Shown here: positions 34,102-43,608 of the stretch, one piece after another
Numbering within the stretch: position 1 is the first letter of the stretch
Layout: each line of letters opens with the position of its first letter
Origin: Candidatus Trichofilum aggregatum
Lineage (GTDB): Bacteria; Chloroflexota; Anaerolineae; Promineifilales; Promineifilaceae
NCBI GenBank assembly: GCA_016716885.1
Contig: JADJUV010000006.1
Span: 51,367-115,366, forward strand
Direction: 5' to 3'
Length of the DNA: 64,000 nucleotides
Notes under the pieces: generated by a model
The model's database searches: none
The model's input: the letters and a program-made list of their open reading frames with translations, nothing else
What the model was told of the DNA's origin: nothing
Program-made: the position numbers and the translations under genes

Positions 34102-35921
34102 ATGCCAACCAGTCGCGGCCGCATCCCATCCACCCTCTCCCTCACCTTCATCGCGCTGGCCGGGTTGATCTGGTACGCGGCCGCGGTCACACATACCCCC
34201 ATCGGTGGTTGGCCCTTGTTACTGGTAGGGATGGCCCTGGTCGTCAGGTTCAACGACCTGAAACACCTGACCTGGCCTTCATCCCCCATCCCCTATGGTT
34301 TACTCCTGCTCCTATTTGGCCTGACCGCCCTGGTGGGAGCCAATGGTGCCTATGACCCGGCTCAGGGCTGGGCCAAGTTTTGGGTATTGGTGGGGGGAAT
34401 TTGCCTGTTTGCGGCGATTATCAGCCAGGGTAAGGAGCAAGGTGGCGTGTTGCTGGGTCTGCTAAGTGGCGCGGCCGCGTTGGTGGCCCTAAACTTTCTC
34501 TTCACCCATGATTGGCAACAACACCCGGCCGATATTGGTTTGCTCAACCGCATAGGGCTGGCCTGGATGGGGCTGCGGCCGCAACTCTCCCTGCCCGCCA
34601 TTCACCCCAACTTTGCCGGGGGGATTTTGATTATGCTTCTGCCGTTTCAGGTGGTGGGGGTGCAGAGGAACTCAGGGACTGGGGAACTGGCCCTCAGCGC
34701 CGCGAGCTGTTTTCTTCATGTTGATTCTTGGTCTGGCGGTGGGGGCATTGCTCTTGACCAGTTCACGGGGGGCCTGGCTGAGCCTCGCGGCCGCGGCCGG
34801 GGTGTGGGGTTTGTGGCTGATGAGTGGCTGGTTGGCCAGGTGGCTAAAGCGGCCGCGAGCCAGCCTGTTTCTACTGGGGTTAGGGTTGAGTGGCGCGGCC
34901 GCGATCCTGCTTGTACTCCTGTTTCCTGGGGGCCTCATTGGGCTGGTTAACCGCTTGCCCGGTCTTGCCAGTGGTGAAAGCCGCTGGGAAATTTACCAAA
35001 ACACCATCCGCCTTGTCGCCGATTATCCGTTCACCGGGGGTGGTTTACACAGCTTCCCCGGCCTCTACTCCCGCTACATCCTCAACATCCCCTACTTTCT
35101 CTTTGATTACAGCCACAACCTCTACCTGGACATCCTGCTCGAACATGGGCAGTTGGGTTTCCTGGCCTTTCTGGGACTCATTCTGGGCAGTTTATGGCTC
35201 GTTTTGCGCTCAGCAGTCAGCAGTCAGCAGTCCGCACTTAGCTCTCAGCACTCAGCACTCCCTCCGCTGGGCGGCTATCGTAAGTCTGGTGGCGGTTTTG
35301 TTGCACGGCCTGATGGACAACGCTTTGCATGGTGGGGCGGGTACACCGCTCCTGTTTGTGCCGGTAGCGCTGGCTTTGTGGGCAACCCCAAAACAGCCCA
35401 CCCCATCCGGCCGGAAGGCAACTCTGGCCTGGCTGATGCTGTTTTTGTTGCCCACCCTTTGGTTATTGCGGCCGCAACAAGGCCACTGGTCAGCCAACAA
35501 AGCCGCCGTTCGGCTGGCCCAGGCGGAACTGGCAGGCTGGCCGGACCTGGAGCGAGAGATTGACCCCCAGACCGTGCAGACTGCGGCCGCGACGCTTGAG
35601 ATTGTTCAGGCCAATTTCCCTGACAACCGGGCAGTAAATTACCGGCTGGGTTTGTTGGCCGCTGGTGATGAGGATTACGCGGCCGCGTTGCCCTACCTGG
35701 AAGCCGCCTATCAGGCTGATCCGGGTCATCGTGGCGTGATCAAGACGCTGGGGTATAGTTATGCTTGGTTAGGCCAATTAGATGAGGCCGCTCCACTCTT
35801 AAGTCAAATCCCAGAAGTACCGGGTGAATTGGAAACCTATAGTTGGTGGTGGGGCACCCAGGATCAGCCTGCGCGGGCCGAATTTGCGGCCGCGATGCTA
35901 ACCATTTTGCTTCAGCCATAA
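34102..35921 (+). pseudogene. O-antigen ligase (WaaL-like) with C-terminal TPR, broken by two repeat insertions
   Basis: Three reading frames in series make one protein. 34102 to about 34670 is N-terminal membrane helices; 34700 to about 35210 contains LLTSSRGAWLSLA, VADYPFTGGGLHSFPG and FDYSHNLYLDILLEHGQLG, the Wzy/WaaL signatures; 35265-35921 adds membrane segments and a TPR tail. Each switch is of +1 type and coincides with a low-complexity tract: GGAACTCAGGGACTGGGGAA around 34677-34696 and a CAGTCAGCAGTCAGCAG / CTCAGCACTCAGCACTC tract at 35212-35262. Removal of these tracts would restore a continuous membrane protein. The enzyme would attach or polymerise surface polysaccharide in the cytoplasmic membrane. 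Real insertion is more likely than sequencing error here. Confidence 0.75.
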
Positions 35922-35928
35922 CACATCT

Positions 35929-38669
35929 ATGCGATTTTTTCTCCACCCCTATTCAACCCGAATCAAACAATGGGCTGGCCTCTGCCTGGGATTGATGTTG
36001 TTTGGCTGGTTCGCGGCCGCGGCCGCGCAACCCCCCACCTGGGATGAACCTCTCAACCTATCTCAATCCGGCACAGCGGCCTTCCCCCAACTGTTTCAAG
36101 ACAACGAAGGGCAGTTACATATTCTTTGGCAAGACACGTTACAACGCCAGTTTCTCTATGTGACCAATCGTGGTTTAAACTGGAGTGAACCTACGGTCAT
36201 CACCGCCCCCTTCACTGCTGCCCTCTCCCAAAGCACCGCCGCCGATCCATTACCGCCCATTGTGCCCACCTTTCTCACCGATGATGCGGGTACGGTGCAC
36301 ACCTTTTGGCGCAATAGCTTGAATGAACTGCGCTATAGCCGGGTAGCCGTGGCTGATTTGGCCGATGCGGAACAATGGTCGCCAGCCGTTACCCTGGCGA
36401 GCAACGTGCCATCGTTTGCCGTGACCGACAGTCCCAATGGGCAACTGGCGGTTCTTTTTGTCATCGCGGGAGATGACCCCGAGATTGTGGCGGGGGTATA
36501 TTTTCAAGGCTCGGACGATGGGGTGAAACATGGGGGACGCGGCCGCGCTTTTACACCTCACCCTATTTTTCCCTACTTGGGGCAGAGGAATGTCATCTGA
36601 ACCTCAGCGCCGGCACACGCTCGGCTGACCTGTTAGCCGCCTGGGATGATGCGGCCCAGGAAAAAGTGTATACCAGCCAGTCCAGCAACAACGGCGCAAG
36701 CTGGTCTGAACCCACGGCTGTGGATGGCCGGGAAATCACTGACCCACCCGCCAGCCTTTCACCCTCGCAGTTACAAATCATAGCGCGCCAGGGGGTGATC
36801 CACCGCCTATGGCGGGCGGGACACAACGATGCCGATGGGGCCGCCGACGGTCAGGCGTGTGCTTTGTATCACAGTTGGTCCAGCGACAATGGTCAAAATT
36901 GGTCGGCCCGCCTACGCCTGCTGGCGGATATTCCTCAATGTGTGCAATCGTTTTCCCTGTTTGCGGATGCCGATAACGCCGTCTGGCTGATGGCAACGAC
37001 GGACACACAAACAATTGTGCAGGTATGGGGCGGTTCAATCTGGGGGCAAGCCCAGGTTCAGGCCCCGGTAACACAGTTTACCGATCCTCAAACTTTCCGA
37101 GCCATTAATCTGGCCTGCCAACAACCAGCAATCAACAATGAGGCTGAACTGGTTGTTTTAGGCTGCGGAGGGACGCGGGGACAAGATGCATGGGTCTTAC
37201 AACGCCCATTAGGCGAGTTAACTGAGTGGTTGCCTCAGGTTAATGGAGAAGCTCAGTGGCAAGCACCGGTGGTCGCACAACAGGACGCGGCCGCAATGAC
37301 CCAATTGTCGTTGGTGATGGATCAAGAAAACCAGCCACACCTATTTTGGATTCAACCCCAACGCCGAACGGTGGAGAATGATCCGGGCACGGTTTTTTAT
37401 GCAGAAGCCGCCATTTATCATGCCGTGCGGGTGAATGGGACCTGGGTCACTGGCATACCTGTTGTTGCGGCCGCGGAAGGGGATGTGGAAGAGTTAGCGG
37501 CTACGGTAAGCCCGGATGATCGTTTGATGGTTGTCTGGAGTAACCCGCAAACAGGTTTGTTGTTCTTTAGTCAGGTTAATAGCCAACAGGCGCTTGACCC
37601 CAACCAATGGTCGCCCCCGTTGCCGTTGCCTTTGCCGGGTGTGGCCGCAACCTCACCGGATATTGGGGTGATGGCTGACGGCACGGTTGTGGTAGCCTAC
37701 ACCGTGCCTGTCAACGAAAAACGGGGTGTTTATCTAACGTTATCGCGGGATAACGGCCTGTCTTGGGCTGAACCGATAGAGGTGTTTGATGCCGCGGCCG
37801 CGGCGTGGGCCATGCTCGATCAACCCCACCTGGCCTTTACCGACAACAACCACATCCACCTCACCTGGCGACATCTATCTCCGCCGCCTACCAGTGAACC
37901 GTTGGCCCTTTATTATGCGCGCTCCATAGATGGCGGCCAAAGCTGGGGCGATGCCACCTCTGTCATCAGTGGCAATGTTGTTTGGAGTGACATTGTGGGC
38001 TGGTCAACAACCCAGCTCCACATCGTCTGGCGCGAGACACAAACCGGCCAAAGCACTCTGTGGCATGTCCCTTCAGCTGATGACGGCATAACCTTGGAAC
38101 GCCCCATCCGTATTACCACCTTCGAAGACCTGGCCGGGCCAACCAGCCTTGCCTTAGATTCATTGGGGCAATTACATCTATTTCAACTGGCCCAGCCAGT
38201 AGACAGCCCACTCGCCCTGTTGCCCTTCCTCTGGAATGAACAGTCGTGGTTACCTGAACCGGAATTGGCCCTTAGCTCCAACTCTATGCCTGATGGCCCA
38301 CGGTTAACATCCACGGTCGGTAATCAAGGAGAAACGATTGTGGCGTTTGCCGGGCCAACGGAAACACAAAGAGAAGAAGCGATATGGGTTAGCGCGCAAA
38401 TTTCCGAACAACCATTGGCCTTGCCCACCCCTTTACCGTCGCTGACACCAACGCCGATGCCCACCTCTACTAGCGTGCCTACCCCCACACCTACAGCGGA
38501 ACCCACCGTGGACTTTCCCAAAGAACCTGAGACCGCCAACAACCCAACCATCGGCCCGATGACCATTAACAGCACCACCGATGGCATCATAATTGGTGTT
38601 TTTCTGGCGGCTTCGTTGGTAGGTATCGTCTTTTTATGGGGATTACGCGCCAGTCGCAGCGGAAAGTGA
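35929..38669 (+). CDS. BNR/Asp-box (sialidase-like) surface protein, split by one-base frameshift
   Basis: The protein starts with a signal peptide (WAGLCLGLMLFGWFAAAAAQ). Many beta-propeller repeats of the Asp-box type follow (TNRGLNWSEP, SSNNGASWSEP, SSDNGQNW, SRDNGLSWAEP, SIDGGQSWGD). At the end are a Pro/Thr-rich stalk (TPLPSLTPTPMPT) and a single membrane helix GVFLAASLVGIVFLWGL. The first frame ends at 36600; the second starts upstream of 36666. Adding one G to the G4 run at 36520-36523 restores SDDGGETWG, itself a perfect Asp-box, and joins both halves into about 913 residues. The protein is predicted to be anchored outside the cell; no catalytic residues of a true sialidase are recognised. 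Confidence 0.82.
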
Positions 38670-38747
38670 TATGATAGGGGCCGTGCAACAGTTCGTTTTC
38701 CTGGCTTAGCTTCCAGTAAATAAAACAGCTCTCAGAAGGTCAAAAAC

Positions 38748-39182
38748 ATGAACCCACTTCTTACTAAAGTCCCCTTGTTTGCTGGCTTAGATGCGGCAGA
38801 ATTACAGCAACTTGTAGCCATTCTCGACGAGCGCCAGATTGCTCCCGGCGAACTCATTATCCAACAGTATACGACCGGTGATGAGATTTATATTATCGAG
38901 CAAGGCACGGTCGAAATTTTTGTGGAAGGGCTGCAAGAAGGGAAAACCCTTGTGCTTTTGGGACAGGGGCAAGTGGTGGGTGAATTGGCTTTGATTGATC
39001 ACGGGTATCGTTCGGCCTCAGCCCGGGCTACGTCTAGAGAAGGTTGTAAGTTGCTTGTTTTACGCGGGTCGGAATTTATGGCTTTATGTGAACGCCAACA
39101 TCATATTGGTTTTGTGGTGATGCGTAATCTGGCTGTAGATGTGGCCTTTAAGCTCAGGCACCGCAATCTGGCCGACATGTAA
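38748..39182 (+). CDS. Cyclic nucleotide-binding-domain protein (CRP-like sensor without HTH)
   Basis: The 144 residues form a single cNMP-binding beta-roll. The start is PLFAGLDAAELQQLV, followed by GDEIYIIEQGTVEIF and GQVVGELALIDHGYRSASARA, the phosphate-binding cassette region. There is no DNA-binding HTH and no other domain, so it may regulate a partner protein. Whether it binds cAMP or another ligand is open; the cassette Arg (YRSASA) is present. Confidence 0.88.
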   Translation: MNPLLTKVPLFAGLDAAELQQLVAILDERQIAPGELIIQQYTTGDEIYIIEQGTVEIFVEGLQEGKTLVLLGQGQVVGELALIDHGYRSASARATSREGCKLLVLRGSEFMALCERQHHIGFVVMRNLAVDVAFKLRHRNLADM

Positions 39183-39206
39183 AACAATGGGGCTTCACCG
39201 GATTAT

Positions 39207-39310
39207 TATAGCTGTTCAGATAAGCATTGGGATTTTGGTTCGTAGTGACCTTTGCGGCGGCGCACCCGCAAGCGGTCACTACAAACAATATCTCATTCTT
39301 GAAAGCTATA
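39207..39310. repeat. Inverted-repeat element family C, copy 1
   Basis: Ends TATAGCT (39207-39213) and AGCTATA (39304-39310). The interior has GTTCAGATAA, then GTAGTGACC / GGTCACTAC as an inner stem and CTTGAAAGCTATAGC at the right. A second copy is at 48867-48967. Confidence 0.75.
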
Positions 39311-39382
39311 GCAACAATTTAGCCAATGGTGGTGTGGGTTATCACACCGCCCATCTCCCCTCCGGTAGTTTAGGAGTGTCTT

Positions 39383-39604
39383 ATGAGTGAGCCTGTCTAC
39401 AAAGTAAGTGTTGTTGTGGCCGACGCCAAACATCCTGGCGCTATTATGAACAGTGATCGCAAGATAGAAGTAGGCGATGAGTTAGAATTGGATGGACAGC
39501 GTTTTGTGGTCATTGAAGTGGAAGAGTTAATGCCCCCGGTGGGTGGTTTTGGCTTTATCCATGTGACCTGCCGCTCCCTTGATCTCGTGAATAGTGGCAA
39601 ATAA
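39383..39604 (+). CDS. Small conserved-type protein of unknown function
   Basis: This frame of 73 residues has a good ribosome site (AGGAG, 39372-39376) and a regular codon pattern. The sequence YKVSVVVADAKHPGA-x-RKIEVGDELELDGQRFVVIEVEEL suggests a small all-beta (SH3-like or OB-like) fold, with PPVGGFGFIHV at the end. I do not recognise the family. It stands alone between element C and a stretch without genes. Confidence 0.6.
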   Translation: MSEPVYKVSVVVADAKHPGAIMNSDRKIEVGDELELDGQRFVVIEVEELMPPVGGFGFIHVTCRSLDLVNSGK

Positions 39605-39981
39605 ACAATCCTTCTTTGTCTGACCCTTTCTCAGACAATGGCTGACTGTTTACACTTTTTTACCCCTCAAATAGTCGATCCCCTCGATGTAAATGGTGTG
39701 CAATTTGATAGGTATGGCCCTGGGCGGATGTGAGCGATGAGGTAACACGCGGCCGCGATCAACACATGCGTCGCTTCTGGTGTTCCCGCTAATAGCTGGG
39801 CCTGGTTAAAAGTCACTTCCCCTGTCTGAATGGTGTGGAAACCCTGATCCTCGTGTAACAACAATTTACCCAGCACCCCGCGAATTCCGAAAGAACCAAA
39901 GATTTTAGCTATAGGAACATCCCTTGTGGTTGCCCTCTGGTCGGAGTTTTTACTGGAGCATGAAGTTTACCCACTGGACTT
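39605..39981 (-). other. Gene-poor stretch with a possible gene relic
   Basis: On the minus strand an open frame (39667-39876, extendable to about 39960 without a start) reads FGSFGIRGVLGKLLL and then VTFNQAQLLAGTPEATHVLIAAACYL. It looks codon-like but has only a weak GTG start and no known domain. The FGxxGIRG piece is reminiscent of phosphohexomutase N-termini, but the rest does not fit. I treat it as a possible remnant or a chance frame. One GCGGCCGC lies near 39750. Confidence 0.3.
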
Positions 39982-41324
39982 TCAATCAGCGCTGGCGACG
40001 AGGGCTTCAGAAAGGGATACGCGGCCGCTGTCCCGCGCAAACCCCCGCACATCCACCCGCCGCAACAGCCCCACCGCTCCCAACAGCCCCAGCCCACCTA
40101 TCACAAAAATCAGCCCATACCCCACGGCATCCCCCCATTGCAGGCGCAAAATAAACAAGTCGCGCAAGGCCCCGCCGAGAGCGGTGCCCAGCCCTTTGCT
40201 GATAAGGACACAAACCGACCAGAGAGCCAGGTACGCGGCCGCGTCCCGATCCGGTGACATGACCGCCATCAAACTCAGCCCCCCAAACGTGTATACCCCA
40301 AACCCCAGGCCAAAAAACAACAGGGCCACCATCAATAACCGCTCCACCCCCATAAACGAGGTCAGTCCCAACAACAACAACCCCACGGCCATGATCACCA
40401 GCCCCACCCCCGCTTTACGGGCCTGATCTTCCGGCTTTTGCCGCCGCCAGATAGCAAACCCGATGAGCAACATCACAATGGTCCCTGTACCCCAATAACC
40501 AGTGAAGCGAGTCGTGTCTTGAGCGCTCAGACCCAGCACTTCTCCCCCAAACGGCTCCAAAATAGCATCCTGCATCCAGGCAAAAAACGTCGCTGTACCG
40601 AGAAAGGCAAAAATAGGGCAATGCGTTTGTCACGCAGAATTTGGCGGAACTTATCCACCGTCGCCCGTACATCATCCCGAGGATGGTCTAACTGTGGCAC
40701 AGCGTTGTTTCTCTCCACCCGCACCACCGAAAACCACCAGAAAAACCCGGCCAGACCGGCTACCAGCAGGATCATTTCCCAGAAAACGATCTCATCGTAA
40801 TGGGGCATCCAGCGGCCAAAACCAAAACCAAAGATGGCAAAAAAGGCGATGAGGATGGTTTCGGCGACGCCAATAGCAATACCCTGTTTCTCTGGTGGGG
40901 CCGATTCCCGCACCAAAGCCAGGTAAACACCACCCGACAACAGTTTACCAATACCAAAAAGCAGAAAACTAACAATGGCTATGAACCAGCCCAGCGCAAG
41001 ATCACCGGCCTCAAACCGGCGCACACTGATGGCCAACAAGGGCAAGGCCATCACCATGATGCCGCGCCCCAACCAGATGTAAGAGGTACGCCGTTGCCCC
41101 CACAACCGCACCGTATCAGAGCGATGCCCAGCCCACAGGCTGATAGGCATGAGTAAATATTGCAAGGCTAACAAAAAGGCGACGGGTGTGGCATCCATTT
41201 TCAGGTCTACAATCATAACCCGATTCCAGACGCTGGCGGTCAAGATTTCGGCCATAGCAGAGCCAATCTGGAAGGTGGTGAGCCGGAGCGTTTGCCCCAG
41301 GCGAAAGGAAGAGGATGTTGTCAT
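39982..41324 (-). CDS. PUCC-family MFS transporter, split by one-base frameshift
   Basis: The two halves, 41324 to about 40600 and 40575 to 39982, together give about 12 membrane helices. The start LRLTTFQIGSAMAEILTASVWNRVMIVDL and the charged WAGHRSDTVRLWGQRRTSYIWLGRG motif are typical of PUCC/LhaA-like members, related to bacteriochlorophyll light-harvesting assembly proteins; homologues in non-phototrophs have unknown substrates. Adding one T to the run opposite A5 at 40609-40613 restores ALFFAFLGTATFFAWMQDAI and joins the halves. The defect is therefore a single missing base in a homopolymer, probably an assembly error. Confidence 0.82.
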
Positions 41325-41366
41325 AGGAGTTTCCCATGGGCCTACGGCGCACCGAGATGAATGAAA

Positions 41367-41442
41367 ATCAGAGGAACTCGTGGGAACTCAGAGGAACTCT
41401 GGGAACTCACTCAGCTCTTGGCTCTCAGTTCTCAGTACTATT
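41367..41442. repeat. Low-complexity GGAACTC / CTCAG tract
   Basis: Repeated words AGAGGAACTC, TGGGAACTC and CTCAGTTCTCAGT fill the gap between two minus-strand genes. The same vocabulary occurs at 12396-12440, inside the O-antigen-ligase gene (34672-34696) and, as CAGCA/CTCAG, at 35212-35262. Confidence 0.6.
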
Positions 41443-41499
41443 TTCGCAGGAGTTATTGGTATATTGGTTATTGGCAGCGCGGGCCGATGACTAACAATC

Positions 41500-42105
41500 T
41501 TACCGTTCATAAGAGCTAATCAGGGCCAATAAAACTTCGTTGGTTAACATCGTCACCTGCCGGTGGATGGTGCCCCAGTTGGTAGGGCTTTGTGGGCCGG
41601 TGGCTTCGATCATGTCGTAGATAGTTTGGGAAAGGAATTCGCGGAACAGCAGGTAAGCTCGCACGGTATCGGTGAGGCGCAGGCCGTTTTCTTGCCCTAG
41701 CTGCTCGTAAGCGATGCCGACCTGACGGGCTTGTTCCAGGGTGGCCGGGTCATCGTTGTTCAGGTAGTCGTTGACGAGGTGGAGCAGGTGGTGGCCGATT
41801 TGGCGCAATTGCTGGCGCGCGGCCGCGTCCAGTTGTTGATACCACCCCTCTTCAGCTAACCGCCCCTCAGTCATTTCCAACCGTGCCCGGCCTACGGTGT
41901 TTTGCACCACCAGTTGGATACCGGCTTGTTGACTGCGCTGGGTCGCGGCCGCGGCTGTGGCCAACTCCTCACGCCGAAAACGCCGGTGTCCGCCCGCCGT
42001 TTTGTGCATCGGGATTTCCCCCCGATCCGCCCAGGCGCGCACCGTCGAGGGGTGTACCCCTAACAACTCCGCCGCCTCACTCAGATTCAACAACTCGTTA
42101 CTCAC
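41500..42105 (-). CDS. MerR/excisionase-type HTH regulator with RsbR-like sensor domain
   Basis: Residues about 5-50 (LNLSEAAELLGVHPSTVRAWADRGEIPMHKTAGGHRRF region) form a winged HTH of the MerR/BldC/excisionase type. The remaining 150 residues are alpha-helical, with LRQIGHHLLHLVNDYLN and TDTVRAYLLFREFLSQTIYD, resembling RsbR-N/RsbRD N-terminal sensor domains. It may be a one-component regulator that senses a small signal. A perfect palindrome, ATGTAAATTTACAT, 76 bp upstream of the start is a candidate operator. Two GCGGCCGC copies lie in the gene. Confidence 0.82.
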   Translation of the reverse strand: MSNELLNLSEAAELLGVHPSTVRAWADRGEIPMHKTAGGHRRFRREELATAAAATQRSQQAGIQLVVQNTVGRARLEMTEGRLAEEGWYQQLDAAARQQLRQIGHHLLHLVNDYLNNDDPATLEQARQVGIAYEQLGQENGLRLTDTVRAYLLFREFLSQTIYDMIEATGPQSPTNWGTIHRQVTMLTNEVLLALISSYER

Positions 42106-42114
42106 ACCTGACCC

Positions 42115-42180
42115 CTTGAAACCTGAAACCTGAAACCTGAAACCTGAAACCTGAAACCTGAAACCTGAAACCTGAAACCT
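42115..42180. repeat. Tandem heptanucleotide repeat (CCTGAAA)n
   Basis: About nine near-perfect copies of AACCTGA lie directly upstream of the HTH regulator's start codon on its leader side. The short unit and array type are those of a variable-number tandem repeat; copy number could affect the regulator's leader. Confidence 0.9.
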
Positions 42181-42194
42181 ATGTAAATTTACAT
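42181..42194. promoter_or_regulatory. Candidate operator palindrome
   Basis: ATGTAAATTTACAT is a perfect 14-bp palindrome. On the minus strand it lies just downstream of TTGACT (about 42206-42201), so it overlaps the likely promoter of the HTH gene. Confidence 0.5.
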
Positions 42195-42438
42195 GATTTC
42201 AGTCAATTGGCAATAGATTATGTAGTTTTTTGTGGGTGTTGAGGGAAATTGGCGGTAAGCCCAGATCGCCCGGCCGTAAAACGGGCCGGGCTGTGTTAGA
42301 GGCGAGGCCGTGGGCCTGGCGTTTTAGCCCGTAGGGCTTGGTACGTTTAGCCCGGCGGTTCGACCGCCGGGCGGGCTAACTGAACACTTGCGCTAAAACA
42401 ATCAATAACTGACTCTTCCACACATTACGCACCACGCA
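42195..42438. other. Intergenic region with hairpins
   Basis: No gene is seen. Two GC-rich hairpins are visible: CCCGGCC-n-GGGCCGGG around 42270-42292 and GCCCGGCGGT-TCG-ACCGCCGGGC around 42350-42372. They may terminate the minus-strand DUF2332 gene's transcript or be repeats. Confidence 0.5.
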
Positions 42439-43608
42439 CTACGCACCACGTCCCAGGCTTTGCCAAAAATTCAACCACATCTCCATCCCTGGCTCAACCT
42501 GTAACTCTGTGCCGTGGGGATGAATCCAGCCTAATTGCCAGCGGTGATGTTGTCCCTCTTGCCACAGATCCACCTGCCAGGCCGACCAGCCGGATGCGGG
42601 TGGTTCTAGGCCATCGTACAGCGGCTCCCACTGCACCCACAACACCGGGCGTGATTGGGTTTGTGCCCACTGGGCAATATGCGGCCGCAAAGCCAGCCCA
42701 TTTTCCCGCAAATACATGGTCATTACAGTGTTGTAGATGAGCACAGGGGCCTCATTGCTGGGGATGCGGCTTAAAAAGCCCGGCAATTCATCGGGCAAGT
42801 TCACCGGGAAAAGCGGCACGGCCGCGGCCAACCCCTGCCACGCCGCTATGCCTTCTTTCAACCGTTGCAACCGCTGGGGCTGATCCCCCCACACATAAGC
42901 CATGAGCGTGTACTCCCGCTCCGGTGTGTGCAGATGAAACGGATGCAGGTCACAACCGAGGCGGCTGACAATCGTGGGCGTCTGGCGCTCTGACGGGTCG
43001 CTACTCAGGGGCAACTGTTCAGGATTGACCACTTTCGTGATGAACTGCACGGGTTCACCCAGTCCCACATCGGTCAAAACCGTGCCCGTGGCCTTATCCA
43101 CCAACCGGTAAGCCCGCCGCTCCCCCACTAAATTGAGACCCGCACTGGCCCCCAGGTCTACCAGATTAACGGCTGACCAACCCGTATTCAACAAGGGCCA
43201 CAACCAGGACAGCCCACGCCCCGTTTCATTCGTTTGTACGGTGGCGGTCTGGATGAAAGGGGTGTAGGCATCGGCTCGGGCCAGGATGGTATTCTGCCAA
43301 AGAGCAGGCAACTCAGGCGCGTGGGGAGGCAGGTGACCGCCAGCGGTGGCGTAATAAGGGATAAGCGGTTGGGCGGCTGGCTCTTGGGTCAAAACATCCC
43401 GGTGAACCGCGGCCGGGAGCAGGAGCGTCAGATCAAATGGGTTACGGGCCTGTCCTACATCCATTAACCAGGCCATCACCGGGTGCTCCGGTTGGTCCAG
43501 CCAATCCACACAGGTGGCAAAAAAGCGGGCGTAAAGGGGGGAGTACGCGGCCGCGAAGGTTAACTGCCCCTGGAAATGACGGTGTAATTTTTCAGCCAGC
43601 GGTGTCAT
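42439..43608 (-). CDS. DUF2332 family protein
   Basis: The protein of about 389 residues (from ATG 43608; upstream starts at 43629 and 43665 are possible) begins MTPLAEKLHRHFQGQLTFAA, followed by SPLYARFF. The core shows LLLPAAVHRDVL, then NLVDLGASAGLNLVGERRAY, a glycine-rich nucleotide or SAM-type loop. SRLGCDLHPFHL and VWGDQPQRLQRLKEG follow. These match DUF2332; the function is not known. A methyltransferase-like fold can be suspected from the DLGASAGLNL loop. The start overlaps the 3' end of the YihY gene by 17 nt, so they are translated together. Confidence 0.82.
   Translation of the reverse strand: MTPLAEKLHRHFQGQLTFAAAYSPLYARFFATCVDWLDQPEHPVMAWLMDVGQARNPFDLTLLLPAAVHRDVLTQEPAAQPLIPYYATAGGHLPPHAPELPALWQNTILARADAYTPFIQTATVQTNETGRGLSWLWPLLNTGWSAVNLVDLGASAGLNLVGERRAYRLVDKATGTVLTDVGLGEPVQFITKVVNPEQLPLSSDPSERQTPTIVSRLGCDLHPFHLHTPEREYTLMAYVWGDQPQRLQRLKEGIAAWQGLAAAVPLFPVNLPDELPGFLSRIPSNEAPVLIYNTVMTMYLRENGLALRPHIAQWAQTQSRPVLWVQWEPLYDGLEPPASGWSAWQVDLWQEGQHHRWQLGWIHPHGTELQVEPGMEMWLNFWQSLGRGA

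Noticed and set aside
34672..34938. Separate small genes in the O-antigen ligase region
   Set aside because: The fragments together follow one membrane-protein plan interrupted by repeats; the minus-strand frame is a shadow.
36540..36600. TGA at 36598-36600 as a selenocysteine codon, given the tRNA-Sec gene
   Set aside because: The following residues in that frame do not continue the protein; the continuation is in another frame after a missing G at 36520-36523.
39667..39903. Phosphomannomutase/phosphoglucomutase remnant suggested by FGSFGIRG
   Set aside because: Only eight residues resemble the family start; no serine loop or later motifs are found.
42115..42180. CRISPR array
   Set aside because: The 7-bp units are directly tandem without spacers, and no cas genes are present. 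The octamer copies are also irregularly spaced and lack spacers.
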